Assembly: GCF_945957355.1 (NCBI RefSeq)
Contig: NZ_CAMFKM010000006.1
Coordinates: forward strand, 248,001 to 312,000
DNA from: an uncultured Reyranella sp.
GTDB lineage: Bacteria; Pseudomonadota; Alphaproteobacteria; Reyranellales; Reyranellaceae
Direction of reading: 5' to 3'
Length of the DNA stretch: 64,000 nt
Below are positions 47,242 through 56,210 of the stretch, piece by piece; within the stretch, counting starts at the first letter, position 1, and every line of letters starts with the position of its first letter. The notes below the pieces were generated by a model. The model made no database searches and had not been told where the DNA came from. It worked only from the letters and a program-made list of their open reading frames with translations. Both the position numbers and the translations under genes were made by a program.

Positions 47242-47700
47242 TTGAACCGGACACTCGCCGATCTCGCCCACCGCCATCTGGTGGCAGAGAACCAGCAAGA
47301 CCTCACCGCGACCCTGGCCACCCTTCATCCGGAATGCCGCTTCGACGATTTCGCGACCGGTCAGACTTGGCATGGTCACGAAGGCGCCGCCGCCCATTAC
47401 CGGCAATGGTGGACCACCTTCGATGTCGAGGTAAAGCGCGAGCCGGGCCAGGTCTCGGCCTGGACCGCCGACGATGTCTGCATGGCCGAGGCGACCTGGC
47501 ATGGACGGCACATCGGACGCTTCCTCGGCATCGAGCCGACCGGCCGCACAATCGTTCAGCCTTTCGTCGTTGTCCTCGGATTCCGGGACGGTCTCATGGT
47601 GAGCGAACGATTTCACTACGATCTCAACGCACTCCTGCGCCAGATTGGCGGCCCCGCCCTGCCTGCCCTCGACGAGTTGCCTTACCGGCGCGCGGCCTAG
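47242..47700 (+). CDS. NTF2-like / SnoaL-type protein (ester cyclase-like)
   Basis: This 152-residue alpha+beta-barrel protein has DLAHRHLVAENQQDLTATLA in the helical N-terminus, the buried WHGHEGAAAHYRQWWTTF and RTIVQPFVVVLGFRDGLMV strands. SnoaL-like members act as cyclases, hydratases or ligand-binding proteins. The start is decided by GGAGG 5 bases before TTG 47242; the frame runs further upstream, but through the MarR promoter. It is divergent from marR and likely its target. The stop overlaps the convergent PEP-mutase-like gene by four bases. Confidence 0.78.
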   Translation: MNRTLADLAHRHLVAENQQDLTATLATLHPECRFDDFATGQTWHGHEGAAAHYRQWWTTFDVEVKREPGQVSAWTADDVCMAEATWHGRHIGRFLGIEPTGRTIVQPFVVVLGFRDGLMVSERFHYDLNALLRQIGGPALPALDELPYRRAA

Positions 47701-48512
47701 GTGGCGAACACCTTCTTGAGCTCACTGGTCGGCATCGTGTCGCGCATCCATTGGAAGTTGCCGGCCTTCATGTCTTTCGCCCCCTTCATGAAGGCCGCCA
47801 GGGCAAGACGGGACAATGCACCGCCGACGCTGATGCGCTTCACGCCGGTCGCCGCGATCTGCTCCGCCGTGAGGTCGGGATCGCCCGCACTCATCACGAC
47901 GTTCAGCGGCTTCTTCAATTCCGACGCCACGGTCCGCATCGTCGAAAGGTCGTGGAGGCCCGGCGCATAGAGCACGTCGGCGCCGGCCTTCTCGAAGGCC
48001 TGCAGGCGGCGGATCGTATCGTCGAGATCCTTAACGCCGCGGATCAGGTTCTCGGCCCGGGCAGTGAAGGTGAAGGGCACGTCGAGCGAGCGCGCCATCT
48101 CCGCGCCGGCGGCCACGCGCTCCACCGCATGATTGAAGTCGTAGATCCGGTCGCCGCTCCAATCCTCGATGGAGCCGCCGACGATGCCGACCGCAGCGGC
48201 GTCGCGCAGGATGGTCGCAGCCACCTTTGGGTCGTCGGCATAGCCGTTCTCGAGATCGGCATTCACCGGCAGGTCTGTCGCGCTCGCGATCACGCGGCAA
48301 TTCTCCAGCAGTTCTTCCCGGCTCACCGCATTGTCGCCGTCGACAAGGCCCAGCGCGTTCGACATGCCGAGGCTGGTCGTGGCCAGCGCCTCGAAGCCCA
48401 GCGACTGCAACAGCTTGGCGGTACCGGCATCCCACGGATTGGGCAACAGGATGAGGCCCGGCCGCTCGTGCAGCTCGCGAAACTCCCGTCCCTTGTCCGC
48501 CTGCGTGCGCAT
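47697..48512 (-). CDS. Isocitrate lyase/PEP mutase-family protein, copy 1
   Basis: This 271-residue TIM-barrel protein of the PEP mutase/ICL superfamily starts EFRELHERPGLILLPNPWDAG, where NPWDAG is the typical first block. NADLENGYADDPK gives metal-binding acids and GIVGGSIEDWSGDRIYD the central loop. In bona fide ICL the loop reads K-K-C-G-H and in PEP mutase E-D-K-x5-N; neither is present here, so the reaction is unknown (oxaloacetate hydrolase or lyase type is possible). ATG 48512 is favoured by GGAGGAG upstream. A paralogue is at 52954-53778. Confidence 0.87.
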   Translation of the reverse strand: MRTQADKGREFRELHERPGLILLPNPWDAGTAKLLQSLGFEALATTSLGMSNALGLVDGDNAVSREELLENCRVIASATDLPVNADLENGYADDPKVAATILRDAAAVGIVGGSIEDWSGDRIYDFNHAVERVAAGAEMARSLDVPFTFTARAENLIRGVKDLDDTIRRLQAFEKAGADVLYAPGLHDLSTMRTVASELKKPLNVVMSAGDPDLTAEQIAATGVKRISVGGALSRLALAAFMKGAKDMKAGNFQWMRDTMPTSELKKVFAT

Positions 48513-48545
48513 CTCGACTCCTCCGCTTTCTGCTAAGGAACACCC

Positions 48546-49325
48546 ATGGACCAGACAGCGCAACGGGAACTCGCCCGCCTCCTCGCCTCCCTGCGCCGCG
48601 AGCAGCGCAGCCAGAGCGGACTTGCTTCGCATCTCGTGCCTCCGGACACGGCGACGGCCTATCGGATCGCCGGCATGGTCAGCGAGGAGCTGGGCTGGCC
48701 GGTGCTCGGCTGGAAGATCGCGGCGATGAAGGAAGAGATGCAGCAGGCCCTGCGAACCGACTCGCCGATCTACGGCCGCGTCTACTTCGTGAAGGAAACA
48801 CCGCACAGCGCCGTGCATGCAGCGCTTGCAAGCCCCATCCCCGAGGTCGAGTACCAGGCGAAGCTCGGCCACGATCTGCCGCCGCGCGACAAGCCCTACA
48901 CGGTCGAGGAAGTAACCGACGCCGTGGCCTCGCTGCATCCCGGACTGGAACTGGCGGAGTGCCGCTTCATCCACGACGCGTCGTTCCCGCCGCTGCCCGC
49001 CATCCTGGCCGACGGTGCTGGCTCGGGCACGATCGTCTACGGCCCCGCCATCGCGGGCTGGCGGACCCGCGACATCGCGGGACAGGAAGCCACCCTCTCC
49101 TCCGATGGCCGCGTGCGCCGCAAAGGGACGGCGGCCGCCGCGCTCGACCATCCCATGGTGCCGCTCACCTGGCTCGCCAACGAACTGTCCCGCACCGGCG
49201 TCGGCATGAAGGAAGGCCAGATGGTCAGCACCGGCACCCTCACCGGCATGCTCGCGCCCAAATCAGGGGAGACCTATGTGGCCGATTTCGGCCCGTTCGG
49301 CTCGGTTACGGTCGCAATCACCTGA
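48546..49325 (+). CDS. 2-Keto-4-pentenoate hydratase-family protein
   Basis: This 259-residue protein of the fumarylacetoacetate hydrolase-related MhpD group has PVLGWKIAAMKEEMQQAL near residue 52, IPEVEYQAKLGHDLPPRD with the expected acidic Mg ligands, and HPGLELAECRF. The C-terminal GQMVSTGTLTGMLAPKSG is typical. It adds water to or decarboxylates 2-oxo-4-enoic acids in aromatic meta-cleavage pathways, but no ring-cleavage gene is nearby. It is divergent from the PEP-mutase-like gene, 33 bases apart. AAGGAACACCC precedes ATG. Confidence 0.83.
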   Translation: MDQTAQRELARLLASLRREQRSQSGLASHLVPPDTATAYRIAGMVSEELGWPVLGWKIAAMKEEMQQALRTDSPIYGRVYFVKETPHSAVHAALASPIPEVEYQAKLGHDLPPRDKPYTVEEVTDAVASLHPGLELAECRFIHDASFPPLPAILADGAGSGTIVYGPAIAGWRTRDIAGQEATLSSDGRVRRKGTAAAALDHPMVPLTWLANELSRTGVGMKEGQMVSTGTLTGMLAPKSGETYVADFGPFGSVTVAIT

Positions 49326-49388
49326 AGATGCCCGACAACCGCTTTCTGATCTTTTGGTGAGGGATCCTCGGCCATCCACCCGGAAGGC

Positions 49389-49859
49389 CTAGTGTAGTCG
49401 GGGCGGCCACGGCCATCGGTAGACGTCCTTCTTGACCACCCGCCCCTCTGCGAAACAAAGGAGCAGGACGTCCTTATGCCGGTCGATATAGCGGTCATAC
49501 AGTTCGCAGGTACGGATCGGGTGCCCCAATGCTGACGTCACCTGTTCTGCCGAGAGGCCTAAGGGCAGCTCAGGCAAATCCATCTTTATATGGTCTGCCT
49601 TCTTACCGGACCCGCCTGCCCCACTGACGGTTCGCCCATTCTCGAAGTCGACGTATAGTTCGTAATCTGTACGATCAAATACCCATCGCGAGACATTGCG
49701 TGCGCCGATTTCGCTCTCGCTCATGGCTTTCCGTGCATCCGCCTCCGTGTCGCCAGCTTGTATTTTGTCGAATGCGTCCAAAGGTTCGGCGCCAAGGCTC
49801 GCGGTGCCGATGGCCGCGGCACTCGCCGCCAGGACGAACTCGAATCGCCACCTTCTCAT
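49389..49859 (-). CDS. Exported hypothetical protein, 156 aa
   Basis: The N-terminus MRRWRFEFVLAASAAAIGTA is a Sec signal ending at LGA. The mature part has two similar modules, DKIQAGDTEADARKAMSES and LGLSAEQVTSALGHPIRTC, resembling BamE/SmpA-type or beta-lactamase-inhibitor-like repeats (a G-x-T/S-x2-x-V-x3-LG pattern). Two cysteines are present (TCELYDRY and LLLCFAEG), possibly a disulfide. Family membership is not certain. It is downstream of nothing obvious; the monooxygenase gene starts elsewhere on the same strand. Confidence 0.62.
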   Translation of the reverse strand: MRRWRFEFVLAASAAAIGTASLGAEPLDAFDKIQAGDTEADARKAMSESEIGARNVSRWVFDRTDYELYVDFENGRTVSGAGGSGKKADHIKMDLPELPLGLSAEQVTSALGHPIRTCELYDRYIDRHKDVLLLCFAEGRVVKKDVYRWPWPPRLH

Positions 49860-49895
49860 GCGATCACCGCTGACGCCGATCGCCGTGACAAGAGA

Positions 49896-51404
49896 TCAAC
49901 GCGAGAACACCATCGCCTTGTCACGCAGCGAGCCGTGCCGGAGCGTCAACAGGTCGAGCACGTAGTTCTGGTAGAGCTTCCACGGCCGCTTGCTGCCCTG
50001 CTTGGGCTGGTGTGGTAGCGCGCGCTGGATGTAGCCGGACGAGAAGTTGACCCACGGCTCCTCGGTGAGGGTCGGATCGCTGTTGTGCGGCGTCGCCTGC
50101 CTGAAGCCCTTGCGGTCCATGTAGTTCAGCAGGCGGCAGACATACTCGCAGACCAGATCGGCCTTCAGGGTCCACGAGGCGTTGGTGTAGCCGAAGACCG
50201 AGGCGAGGTTCGGCACGTCGGAATACATCATGCCCTTGTAGATCATGGTGTCGGAAGGCTTCACCGGCCTGCCGTCGACCACCAGCTTCGCGCCGCCCAG
50301 CGGCTGCACCACCAGGCCGGTCGCCGTGACCACCACGTCGGCTTCGAGCTCGGCGCCCGACTTCAGCTTGATGCCCTTCTCGGTGAAGGTCTCGATCGTG
50401 TCGGTCACGACCGACGCCTTCTTCTTGCGGATGGCGCGGAAGAGATCGGCGTCGGGCACCAGGCAGAGCCGCTGGTCCCAGGGATTGTATTTCGGCGTGA
50501 AGTGCGTGGCGACGTCGTAGTCCGGCCCCAGCATCTGGCGGACGCCGCCCAGGATCAGGCTCTTCACCTTCTCCGGCTTGCGCTTGCACATCTGGTAGAA
50601 ATACATGCCCATCAGCACGTTCTTCCAGCGTGTCGCCATATAGGCGAGCTTGAGCGGCAGCCGACGCCGCATCTTGTTGGCGAACGGGTCTTGCGCCGGG
50701 CGCGCCACGACGTAGGTCGGCGAGCGCTGCAGCATGGTCACGTGACCGGCGGTCTCGGCCATCGACGGCACGACCGTGACCGCCGTGGCGCCGCTGCCGA
50801 TCACCACGACCTTCTTGCCGGCATAGTCGAGGTCCTGCGGCCAGTGCTGCGGATGCACGACCCGGCCCTTGAAGTCGGCGATACCGGGGAACTCCGGCAG
50901 GTAGCCGGCCTCGTAGCGATAGTAGCCGCTGCACATCCACAGGAAGTTGCAGGAAATGAACACGCGTTCCGGCCCGCGCTCGATCTCGACCGTCCATCTG
51001 GCGTCCGGCGTCGACCAGGAGGCGCCAACGACGCGATGGCCGTAGCGAATGTGGCGATCGATACCGTGATCGCTCGCAACCTCGCGGATGTAGCTCAGGA
51101 TCGACGGCCCGTCGGCAATCGCCTTGGCATCCTTCCATGGCCGGAAACGATAGCCCAGCGTGTACATGTCGGAGTCCGAGCGGACACCAGGATAGCGGAA
51201 CAGGTCCCAGGTACCGCCGCTGGCGGCGCGCCCTTCGAGGATCGCATAGCTCTTGCCCGGACAGTTCTTCTGCAGATGCCAGGCGGCGCCGATGCCCGAA
51301 AGCCCGGCCCCGACGATCAGCACGTCGAAATGTTCAGTTGCTGTGCGGCTCTGCGGCTCGGGCGCGACGATTGTATCCATGCAGACTTCATCGCGGAAAC
51401 GCAT
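49896..51404 (-). CDS. Flavin-containing monooxygenase (Baeyer-Villiger type)
   Basis: This 502-residue FAD/NADPH enzyme has FAD motif VLIVGAGLSGIGAAWHLQ (from about residue 29), the BVMO fingerprint FKGRVVHPQHWP (FxGxxxHxxxWP), and NADPH motif VVVIGSGATAVTV. GGTWDLFRYPGVRSDSDM is also typical. Substrates could be ketones, sulfides or amines. ATG 51404 has AAAGGCGAG upstream; ATG 51380 is an alternative. RidA is the upstream neighbour on the same strand. Confidence 0.92.
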   Translation of the reverse strand: MRFRDEVCMDTIVAPEPQSRTATEHFDVLIVGAGLSGIGAAWHLQKNCPGKSYAILEGRAASGGTWDLFRYPGVRSDSDMYTLGYRFRPWKDAKAIADGPSILSYIREVASDHGIDRHIRYGHRVVGASWSTPDARWTVEIERGPERVFISCNFLWMCSGYYRYEAGYLPEFPGIADFKGRVVHPQHWPQDLDYAGKKVVVIGSGATAVTVVPSMAETAGHVTMLQRSPTYVVARPAQDPFANKMRRRLPLKLAYMATRWKNVLMGMYFYQMCKRKPEKVKSLILGGVRQMLGPDYDVATHFTPKYNPWDQRLCLVPDADLFRAIRKKKASVVTDTIETFTEKGIKLKSGAELEADVVVTATGLVVQPLGGAKLVVDGRPVKPSDTMIYKGMMYSDVPNLASVFGYTNASWTLKADLVCEYVCRLLNYMDRKGFRQATPHNSDPTLTEEPWVNFSSGYIQRALPHQPKQGSKRPWKLYQNYVLDLLTLRHGSLRDKAMVFSR

Positions 51405-51444
51405 GGGGCTGGCAACTCGCCTTTGCCGATCGCCCCAGCCGCCC

Positions 51445-51816
51445 CTACAGCGCCGCGGTGATGATGATCTCGATCAGGTCGCCTTCGGGCATGACCGACT
51501 GGACGAAGGAGCGGACCGGGCCGTGGTTGGCCGGCATCCAGGTGGCCCAGGCCTCGTCGAAGGCCGGCTTGTTGTCGTGGTCGGTCACGACGATCTCGGC
51601 CTTCACGATGCGCGTCCGGTCGAGGCCCGCATCCTTCAGGTAGCCGTCGATCACGCCCAGCGCACCCAGCGTCTGCACGCGGATGTCCTGCGTGCGGTCC
51701 GGCGACGTCGCCACGCCCCACAAAAAGCCGCCCCCACCGGGCAGCCGGTAGACGGCGACCGAGGATTTGGCCGGCACCCGTGGATTGGGCGCGCGCGTGA
51801 TGTCGCTGCTGCTCAT
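51445..51816 (-). CDS. RidA/YjgF/YER057c-family protein
   Basis: This 123-residue chorismate-mutase-like trimeric protein has FLWGVATSPDRTQDIRVQT and GLDRTRIVKAEIVVTD, with VRSFVQSVMPEGDLIEIII at the end. RidA deaminates reactive enamine/imine intermediates. The arginine that binds the carboxylate in RidA (near CRVEV-A) is replaced by other residues here (VRSFVQSV), so it may belong to a Rid subgroup with other chemistry. It lies 40 bases upstream of the monooxygenase and may be co-transcribed. Confidence 0.82.
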   Translation of the reverse strand: MSSSDITRAPNPRVPAKSSVAVYRLPGGGGFLWGVATSPDRTQDIRVQTLGALGVIDGYLKDAGLDRTRIVKAEIVVTDHDNKPAFDEAWATWMPANHGPVRSFVQSVMPEGDLIEIIITAAL

Positions 51817-51930
51817 GTTTCAAACATCCCCAAGAACCGTCGCCACTATGCGCCCGGCTCCATCGCCGACCAATGAATTCGACGCGGCCATGCTATGCTC
51901 CCCCGTCACTCGAACGCGAGGGAGGATGTC

Positions 51931-52311
51931 ATGCCCACCAACGTCAAGCAGATGATCGAAGCAGCCAATGCCGCGGTGCCGCGGGTCACACCGGCAGAGG
52001 CCAAGGAGATGATCGCCAGGGGCAACACGCTGGTCGTCGACGTGCGCGACGCGGCCGAGGTTGCCAACAGCGGCAAGGTCGCGGGCGCGGTCCATGTCTC
52101 GCGCGGCATGCTGGAATTCCGCGCCGACCCCGAATCGCCCGCCCACGACAAGGCTTTCGACAAGTCGAAGACTGTGATCGTCTACTGCGCTTCCGGCGGC
52201 CGCTCGGCCCTCAGCGGCAAGGTGCTGAAGGATTTCGGCTACGCCAACGTCGTCAACCTCGGCGCCTTCAAGGATTGGGTCGAGAGCGGCGGCGCGGTCG
52301 ACAAGAGCTGA
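51931..52311 (+). CDS. Single-domain rhodanese
   Basis: This 126-residue sulfurtransferase domain has LVVDVRDAAEVANSGKVAGA near residue 35 and the active loop VIVYCASGGRSAL with the catalytic Cys. No signal or membrane span is present, so it is cytosolic. ATG 51931 has GGGAGGATGTC directly upstream; the longer frame from 51895 has no such site. It is convergent with the hypothetical membrane protein gene (3 bases between stops). Confidence 0.9.
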   Translation: MPTNVKQMIEAANAAVPRVTPAEAKEMIARGNTLVVDVRDAAEVANSGKVAGAVHVSRGMLEFRADPESPAHDKAFDKSKTVIVYCASGGRSALSGKVLKDFGYANVVNLGAFKDWVESGGAVDKS

Positions 52312-52314
52312 CGC

Positions 52315-52944
52315 CTACCTTCCGTCGTCGAACTTGAGCTGCTGGATCGCCGACATCAGCTTGGCGATCTGGCTTCGCTGCGCTTCGTCCAAGGGCTTGT
52401 CGTCGGGCAGGGGCTGAAGCACGAGCTCGATATCCTCGAGTTGCTTCACGAGATTGTAGGCCCTGTTGGTCTTCTCCTTCTCCGAGCCGGCCAGCAACGG
52501 ATAGACCGAGAGATAGAGCGAGGCGAGGCTGCGGTTCTGCAGTTCCGGTGTGACAGGGATCGCGCTCTTGAAGACACCGCCAAGTGCCGCCTTGGCGTCG
52601 CCAACCGTGACCGCACGACGAAGCAGGAAGCTCATCCCGTCCAGCCGGTGCTCGATCTCGAAGCGGTGGCTGGTCAGGTCCGCCTGATTCTTCAGTGAGA
52701 TCTCATGCTGATGCTGCACCTGCTGCAGGAAGGCCGCGCCGCCGGTCAGAACGACCGACGACAGGAGCCACATACCCACCGAGCTGTTCAGGAACTCGTA
52801 GAGTTTGGAGCCGAATCCCGGCGGAGCCGGAGGGGGCGGTGGCTCGGGCGCGGGCCGGGCGGACTCCTCTTCCAGGGATTTGCGGATCGAATGGCGATAG
52901 CGCTCCTCGGCCGCGATGCGCTTCATCTCGTCTTCGGTCAGCAT
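52315..52944 (-). CDS. Hypothetical single-span membrane protein, 209 aa
   Basis: I do not recognise a family. The protein has a charged N-terminal helix (DEMKRIAAEERYRHSIRKSL), a Pro-rich linker (residues 30-45), one membrane segment (SVGMWLLSSVVLTGGAAFL, about 55-73), then a helical soluble region with possible coiled coil (QQVQHQHEISLKNQADLT). It may be a structural or signalling membrane protein. It starts 9 bases before the PEP-mutase-like paralogue stop on the same strand side. Confidence 0.65.
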   Translation of the reverse strand: MLTEDEMKRIAAEERYRHSIRKSLEEESARPAPEPPPPPAPPGFGSKLYEFLNSSVGMWLLSSVVLTGGAAFLQQVQHQHEISLKNQADLTSHRFEIEHRLDGMSFLLRRAVTVGDAKAALGGVFKSAIPVTPELQNRSLASLYLSVYPLLAGSEKEKTNRAYNLVKQLEDIELVLQPLPDDKPLDEAQRSQIAKLMSAIQQLKFDDGR

Positions 52945-52953
52945 CTTCGTACT

Positions 52954-53778
52954 CTAGTCCTTCATGAACACGTTGAGGTCGCCTGTCGGGATCGCGCGGT
53001 CGAGATAGGTGAAGGTACCCTTCTCCTTCACCTCTGTCGCCGCATCGATCAGACCCGTCATGGCGGCGCGATAGAGCGAGGTGGCAAGGCTGATGCGCTT
53101 CACGCCCGCCGCTTCGAGCTCGGCCTTGCTGAAGGACTTGCCCTTGATGCCGACCATGAAGTTGAAGGGCTTGCGCAGTGCGCCGCAGACCTTCTTCACC
53201 GAAGCCAGATCGGGCAGCCCCGGCGCGAACAGGACATCGGCACCCGCCGCCTCGAACGCCTGCAGGCGCTTGATCACGTCGCCCAGATCCGGCTTGCCGC
53301 GCAGGAAGCCTTCGGCGCGGGCCGAAAGGACGAAGGGTACCGGCAGCGAACGCGCTGCATCGACCGCTGCCTTGATGCGTGCCGTCGCCGTTTCGATATC
53401 GAACAGCGGCTGGTCCGGATTGCCGGTCGCGTCCTCGATCGATCCGCCGACCAGCCCGACGCCTGCAGCCTGCCGGATCGTCTCGGCCGCATCCTCGGGC
53501 AAGTCGCCGAAGCCCTTCTCGAGGTCGGCCGCCACCGGCAGGTCGGTCGCGTTCACGATCGACCGTGCATTGGCCAGCGCCTCCTCGCGCGTCACCCGGC
53601 CATCGCGCCTGCCCAGCGTGCCTGCCTTGGCGCCGCTCGAACTCGCCAGGGCCTCGAAGCCCAGCCCCGCCAGTATGCGCGCCGAGCCCGCATCCCAGGG
53701 ATTGGCGATGACGAATGCGCCCGGCCTCTCATGGAGCACCCGGAACTTGCGGGCCTTCTCGGCCTGACTGACACTCAT
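52954..53778 (-). CDS. Isocitrate lyase/PEP mutase-family protein, copy 2
   Basis: This 274-residue paralogue of the 47697 gene has the same order: FVIANPWDAGSARILAG, ADLEKGFGDLPEDA, and GLVGGSIEDATGNPDQPLFD. The central loop lacks the ICL cysteine and the PEP-mutase motif, as in copy 1. The sequence has diverged enough for a different substrate. Start ATG 53778 (MSVSQAEKARKF) is preferred; GAGGGG lies about 9 bases upstream, while an in-frame ATG at 53787 is too close to it. Confidence 0.86.
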   Translation of the reverse strand: MSVSQAEKARKFRVLHERPGAFVIANPWDAGSARILAGLGFEALASSSGAKAGTLGRRDGRVTREEALANARSIVNATDLPVAADLEKGFGDLPEDAAETIRQAAGVGLVGGSIEDATGNPDQPLFDIETATARIKAAVDAARSLPVPFVLSARAEGFLRGKPDLGDVIKRLQAFEAAGADVLFAPGLPDLASVKKVCGALRKPFNFMVGIKGKSFSKAELEAAGVKRISLATSLYRAAMTGLIDAATEVKEKGTFTYLDRAIPTGDLNVFMKD

Positions 53779-53847
53779 GACGCCCATCCCCTCATTCGTA
53801 CGATCCGGCGGAGTTTGTCCCGCCGGTTCTCTGCAAGACAATCGAGA

Positions 53848-54699
53848 TTATTTCAACGTCGCCTCATGTCTGGCCGCAACCGCCCGGCGCCACCGCGTAT
53901 AAGGCAGCGTAATCGCCACCGAGATGGCGATGTAGATGGAGATCACGACGGCAATACGTGCCCCCGGCAGCGACGTCGCAACGAACACCGCGACGCCGAT
54001 GTGACGGGTGGCGCAGGCGACGGCGAGCGCCGAGCGGTTTTCCTCCTCCGGGCCGCCGACGAGGTGGCCGATGACCAGGGACATCAGGATCAGGAGCGCG
54101 AGAGCCGCGATACCCTGCCATTTGACCTCGAGCACCACATGCCAGTTCACGACCAGCAGCACTACGGCCGCCAGTGTCATGGCCAATCCCGCCAGGCCGA
54201 CCACCCGCCCGCCGGTCCAGGCCGCAAACTTCGGGAAGAGCCGGCGCACCGCCATGCCCGCCAGCAGCGGCAGGAAAAACGACTCGCCCAGGACCAGCGC
54301 CGTCTTCTCCGGCGCGAGGCGCGGCAGTCGAGGGAACAGCGGGCCGAGCATCTCCAGCCACAGCGGCACGAGGATCACGGCCAATACCGATGAGACCACA
54401 ACCAGGCTGAAGATATATGCCCCGTCACCGATGCCCAGCAGCTTGCGCGGCAGCAGCGGCGCCCCGGCGGAGACCGCGAGCACCAGCAGACCGGCTTCCG
54501 CCGCCGCCGGCAACGGCAGCAGAATGACCAACCCGACGGCTGCCAGCGGCGCCAGCACGTACATGGCCAGCAAGGAGCGTAACAGCAGCGCGGGCTGCCG
54601 GAACAGACGGACCGCGTCGTGCAGGGTCGAGTCGAGGCCGATGCCGAAGATGATGATCGTGACGGTGATCTTGAGGAGGACGAGAAGGCCGATGGTCAT
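53848..54699 (-). CDS. Bile acid:sodium symporter-family-like transporter
   Basis: This 283-residue membrane protein has about nine hydrophobic spans. The second half carries ALAVACATRHIGVAVFVAT, close to the conserved region of SBF/ACR3-like carriers where crossed helices bind sodium. The N-terminal ITVTIIIFGIGLDSTLHDA also fits the family's first span. Substrates may be organic anions or bile-acid-like compounds; this cannot be read. It is the gene upstream of the second PEP-mutase-like gene, separated by 69 bases. Confidence 0.8.
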   Translation of the reverse strand: MTIGLLVLLKITVTIIIFGIGLDSTLHDAVRLFRQPALLLRSLLAMYVLAPLAAVGLVILLPLPAAAEAGLLVLAVSAGAPLLPRKLLGIGDGAYIFSLVVVSSVLAVILVPLWLEMLGPLFPRLPRLAPEKTALVLGESFFLPLLAGMAVRRLFPKFAAWTGGRVVGLAGLAMTLAAVVLLVVNWHVVLEVKWQGIAALALLILMSLVIGHLVGGPEEENRSALAVACATRHIGVAVFVATSLPGARIAVVISIYIAISVAITLPYTRWRRAVAARHEATLK

Positions 54700-54935
54700 G
54701 GCTGAGGCTTATCGCACGGCCGGCGAATCATCATCCACCCACCGTTTCCGATCCTCGCACTGGATATGAGACCAGACCAGTCCGCGGCCGGGCCTCTGAG
54801 CGGACCGCCGCGAACAAGGCACCAATTTTTGTTGCAGCGGCACTGCCGAAGCGCCCAAATGGATCATGATCGCGCCGCGTCTGCCACGAGAACAGCCTGG
54901 ACTGTCGGCAGAACGCGATTGGGGGAGAGAATTCC

Positions 54936-56210
54936 ATGCAGCGTCGCAGCCTGTTGACCGCCCTCGCCGCTACGCTTGCGGCCGGCATCTGGCCCGCCGC
55001 ACGAGCGCAGGACGCGGGCGGCAAGCCATTCACGCCCGAGCAGCTCGACCAGATCCTGGCGCCGATCGCGCTCTATCCCGATGCCGTGCTTGCGCAGACC
55101 CTGATGGCGGCAAGCTATCCCCTGGAAGTCGTCGAGGCCGCCCGCTGGTCAAAGGCCAACCCCAACCTGAAGGGCGACGCCGCCGTCGCGGCCGTCAAGG
55201 ACAAGAGTTGGGACGTCAGCGTGAAGTCGCTGGTCGCCTTTCCGCAAGTCCTCACCCAGCTCAGCGACCACCTCGACTGGATGCAGAAGATCGGTGACGC
55301 GATGATCGCCCAGCAGCAGGATGTCGCCGATTCGATCCAGCGCCTGCGCGCCAAGGCGGCCGACGCCGGCAACCTGCAGAGCGGCAAGGAGCAGACGGTC
55401 ACCTCGCAGGGATCGGGTACCGATCGGACCATTGTCATCGCCCCGACGAATCCGGAAGTGATCTACGTACCGGCCTACAATCCCAATACCGTATACGGGA
55501 CCTGGCCCTACCCGGCCTCTCCACCGACCTACTATCCGCCGCCACCCGGATACGGGTACGGCTCGGCGCTGCTGACCGGCCTGCTCTTCGGCGTCGGCAT
55601 CGCGGCTGCCGGCGCGATCTTCGGGGGCTGGAACTGGGGACGCGGCAACAGCTACGTCAACGTGAACGTCAACCGCGCGGTCAACATCGACCGCAACTTC
55701 AACGTCAACAACATCAACAACGGCCGCTGGCAGCACGAGCCGGTCCACCGAAAGGGCGTGGCCTATCGCGATCCCGCGACGCGCCAGCGCTTCAATCAGA
55801 CGCGGCCCGGCGCAGATCAGCGCCAGGAGTTCCGGGGGCGCCTCGAAAACCAGCCGAGGCCGCAGGCCAATGCGCGTCCCAGCCCGCCGAACCGCCCCGC
55901 TGGCGGGGGCACTGCGCAACGCCCCAACGTCACCAATCGCGCCGCTGGCGGCCAGCATCCCAACTTCCAGAACCACGCCGGAGCGCCCCGCGGCGGCGGT
56001 GCCATCCGCGGCACCAACAACGGACAACAGGTCAATCGCGAGGCGGCCCGCGGGCGGGCGCAGCAATCCCGGGCCGCCACGCATCCGTCCGGTGGGGGTG
56101 GTGCGCGCGGAGGAGGAGGTAGTGGTGGCGCACGCGCCGGCGGAGGCGGCGGAGCCGGAGGTGGTGGAGGCCGCGCGGGCGGCGGCAATCGCGGCGGAGG
56201 ACGGCAATGA
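54936..56210 (+). CDS. DUF3300-domain exported protein with Gly-rich tail
   Basis: This 424-residue protein has a signal (RRSLLTALAATLAAGI), then a DUF3300 domain (residues about 32-235) with LDQILAPIALYPDAVLAQTL and VIYVPAYNPNTVYG. A hydrophobic Gly-rich stretch (LTGLLFGVGIAAAGAIFGG) may insert in the membrane. Asn/Val-rich NVNVNRAVNIDRNFNV and a long Arg/Pro/Gly low-complexity tail ending in Gly-Gly-Arg repeats follow. Function is unknown. It overlaps the DUF2950 gene by four bases (ATGA), a pairing that suggests a common role. GGGGGAGAGA precedes ATG. Confidence 0.88.
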   Translation: MQRRSLLTALAATLAAGIWPAARAQDAGGKPFTPEQLDQILAPIALYPDAVLAQTLMAASYPLEVVEAARWSKANPNLKGDAAVAAVKDKSWDVSVKSLVAFPQVLTQLSDHLDWMQKIGDAMIAQQQDVADSIQRLRAKAADAGNLQSGKEQTVTSQGSGTDRTIVIAPTNPEVIYVPAYNPNTVYGTWPYPASPPTYYPPPPGYGYGSALLTGLLFGVGIAAAGAIFGGWNWGRGNSYVNVNVNRAVNIDRNFNVNNINNGRWQHEPVHRKGVAYRDPATRQRFNQTRPGADQRQEFRGRLENQPRPQANARPSPPNRPAGGGTAQRPNVTNRAAGGQHPNFQNHAGAPRGGGAIRGTNNGQQVNREAARGRAQQSRAATHPSGGGGARGGGGSGGARAGGGGGAGGGGGRAGGGNRGGGRQ

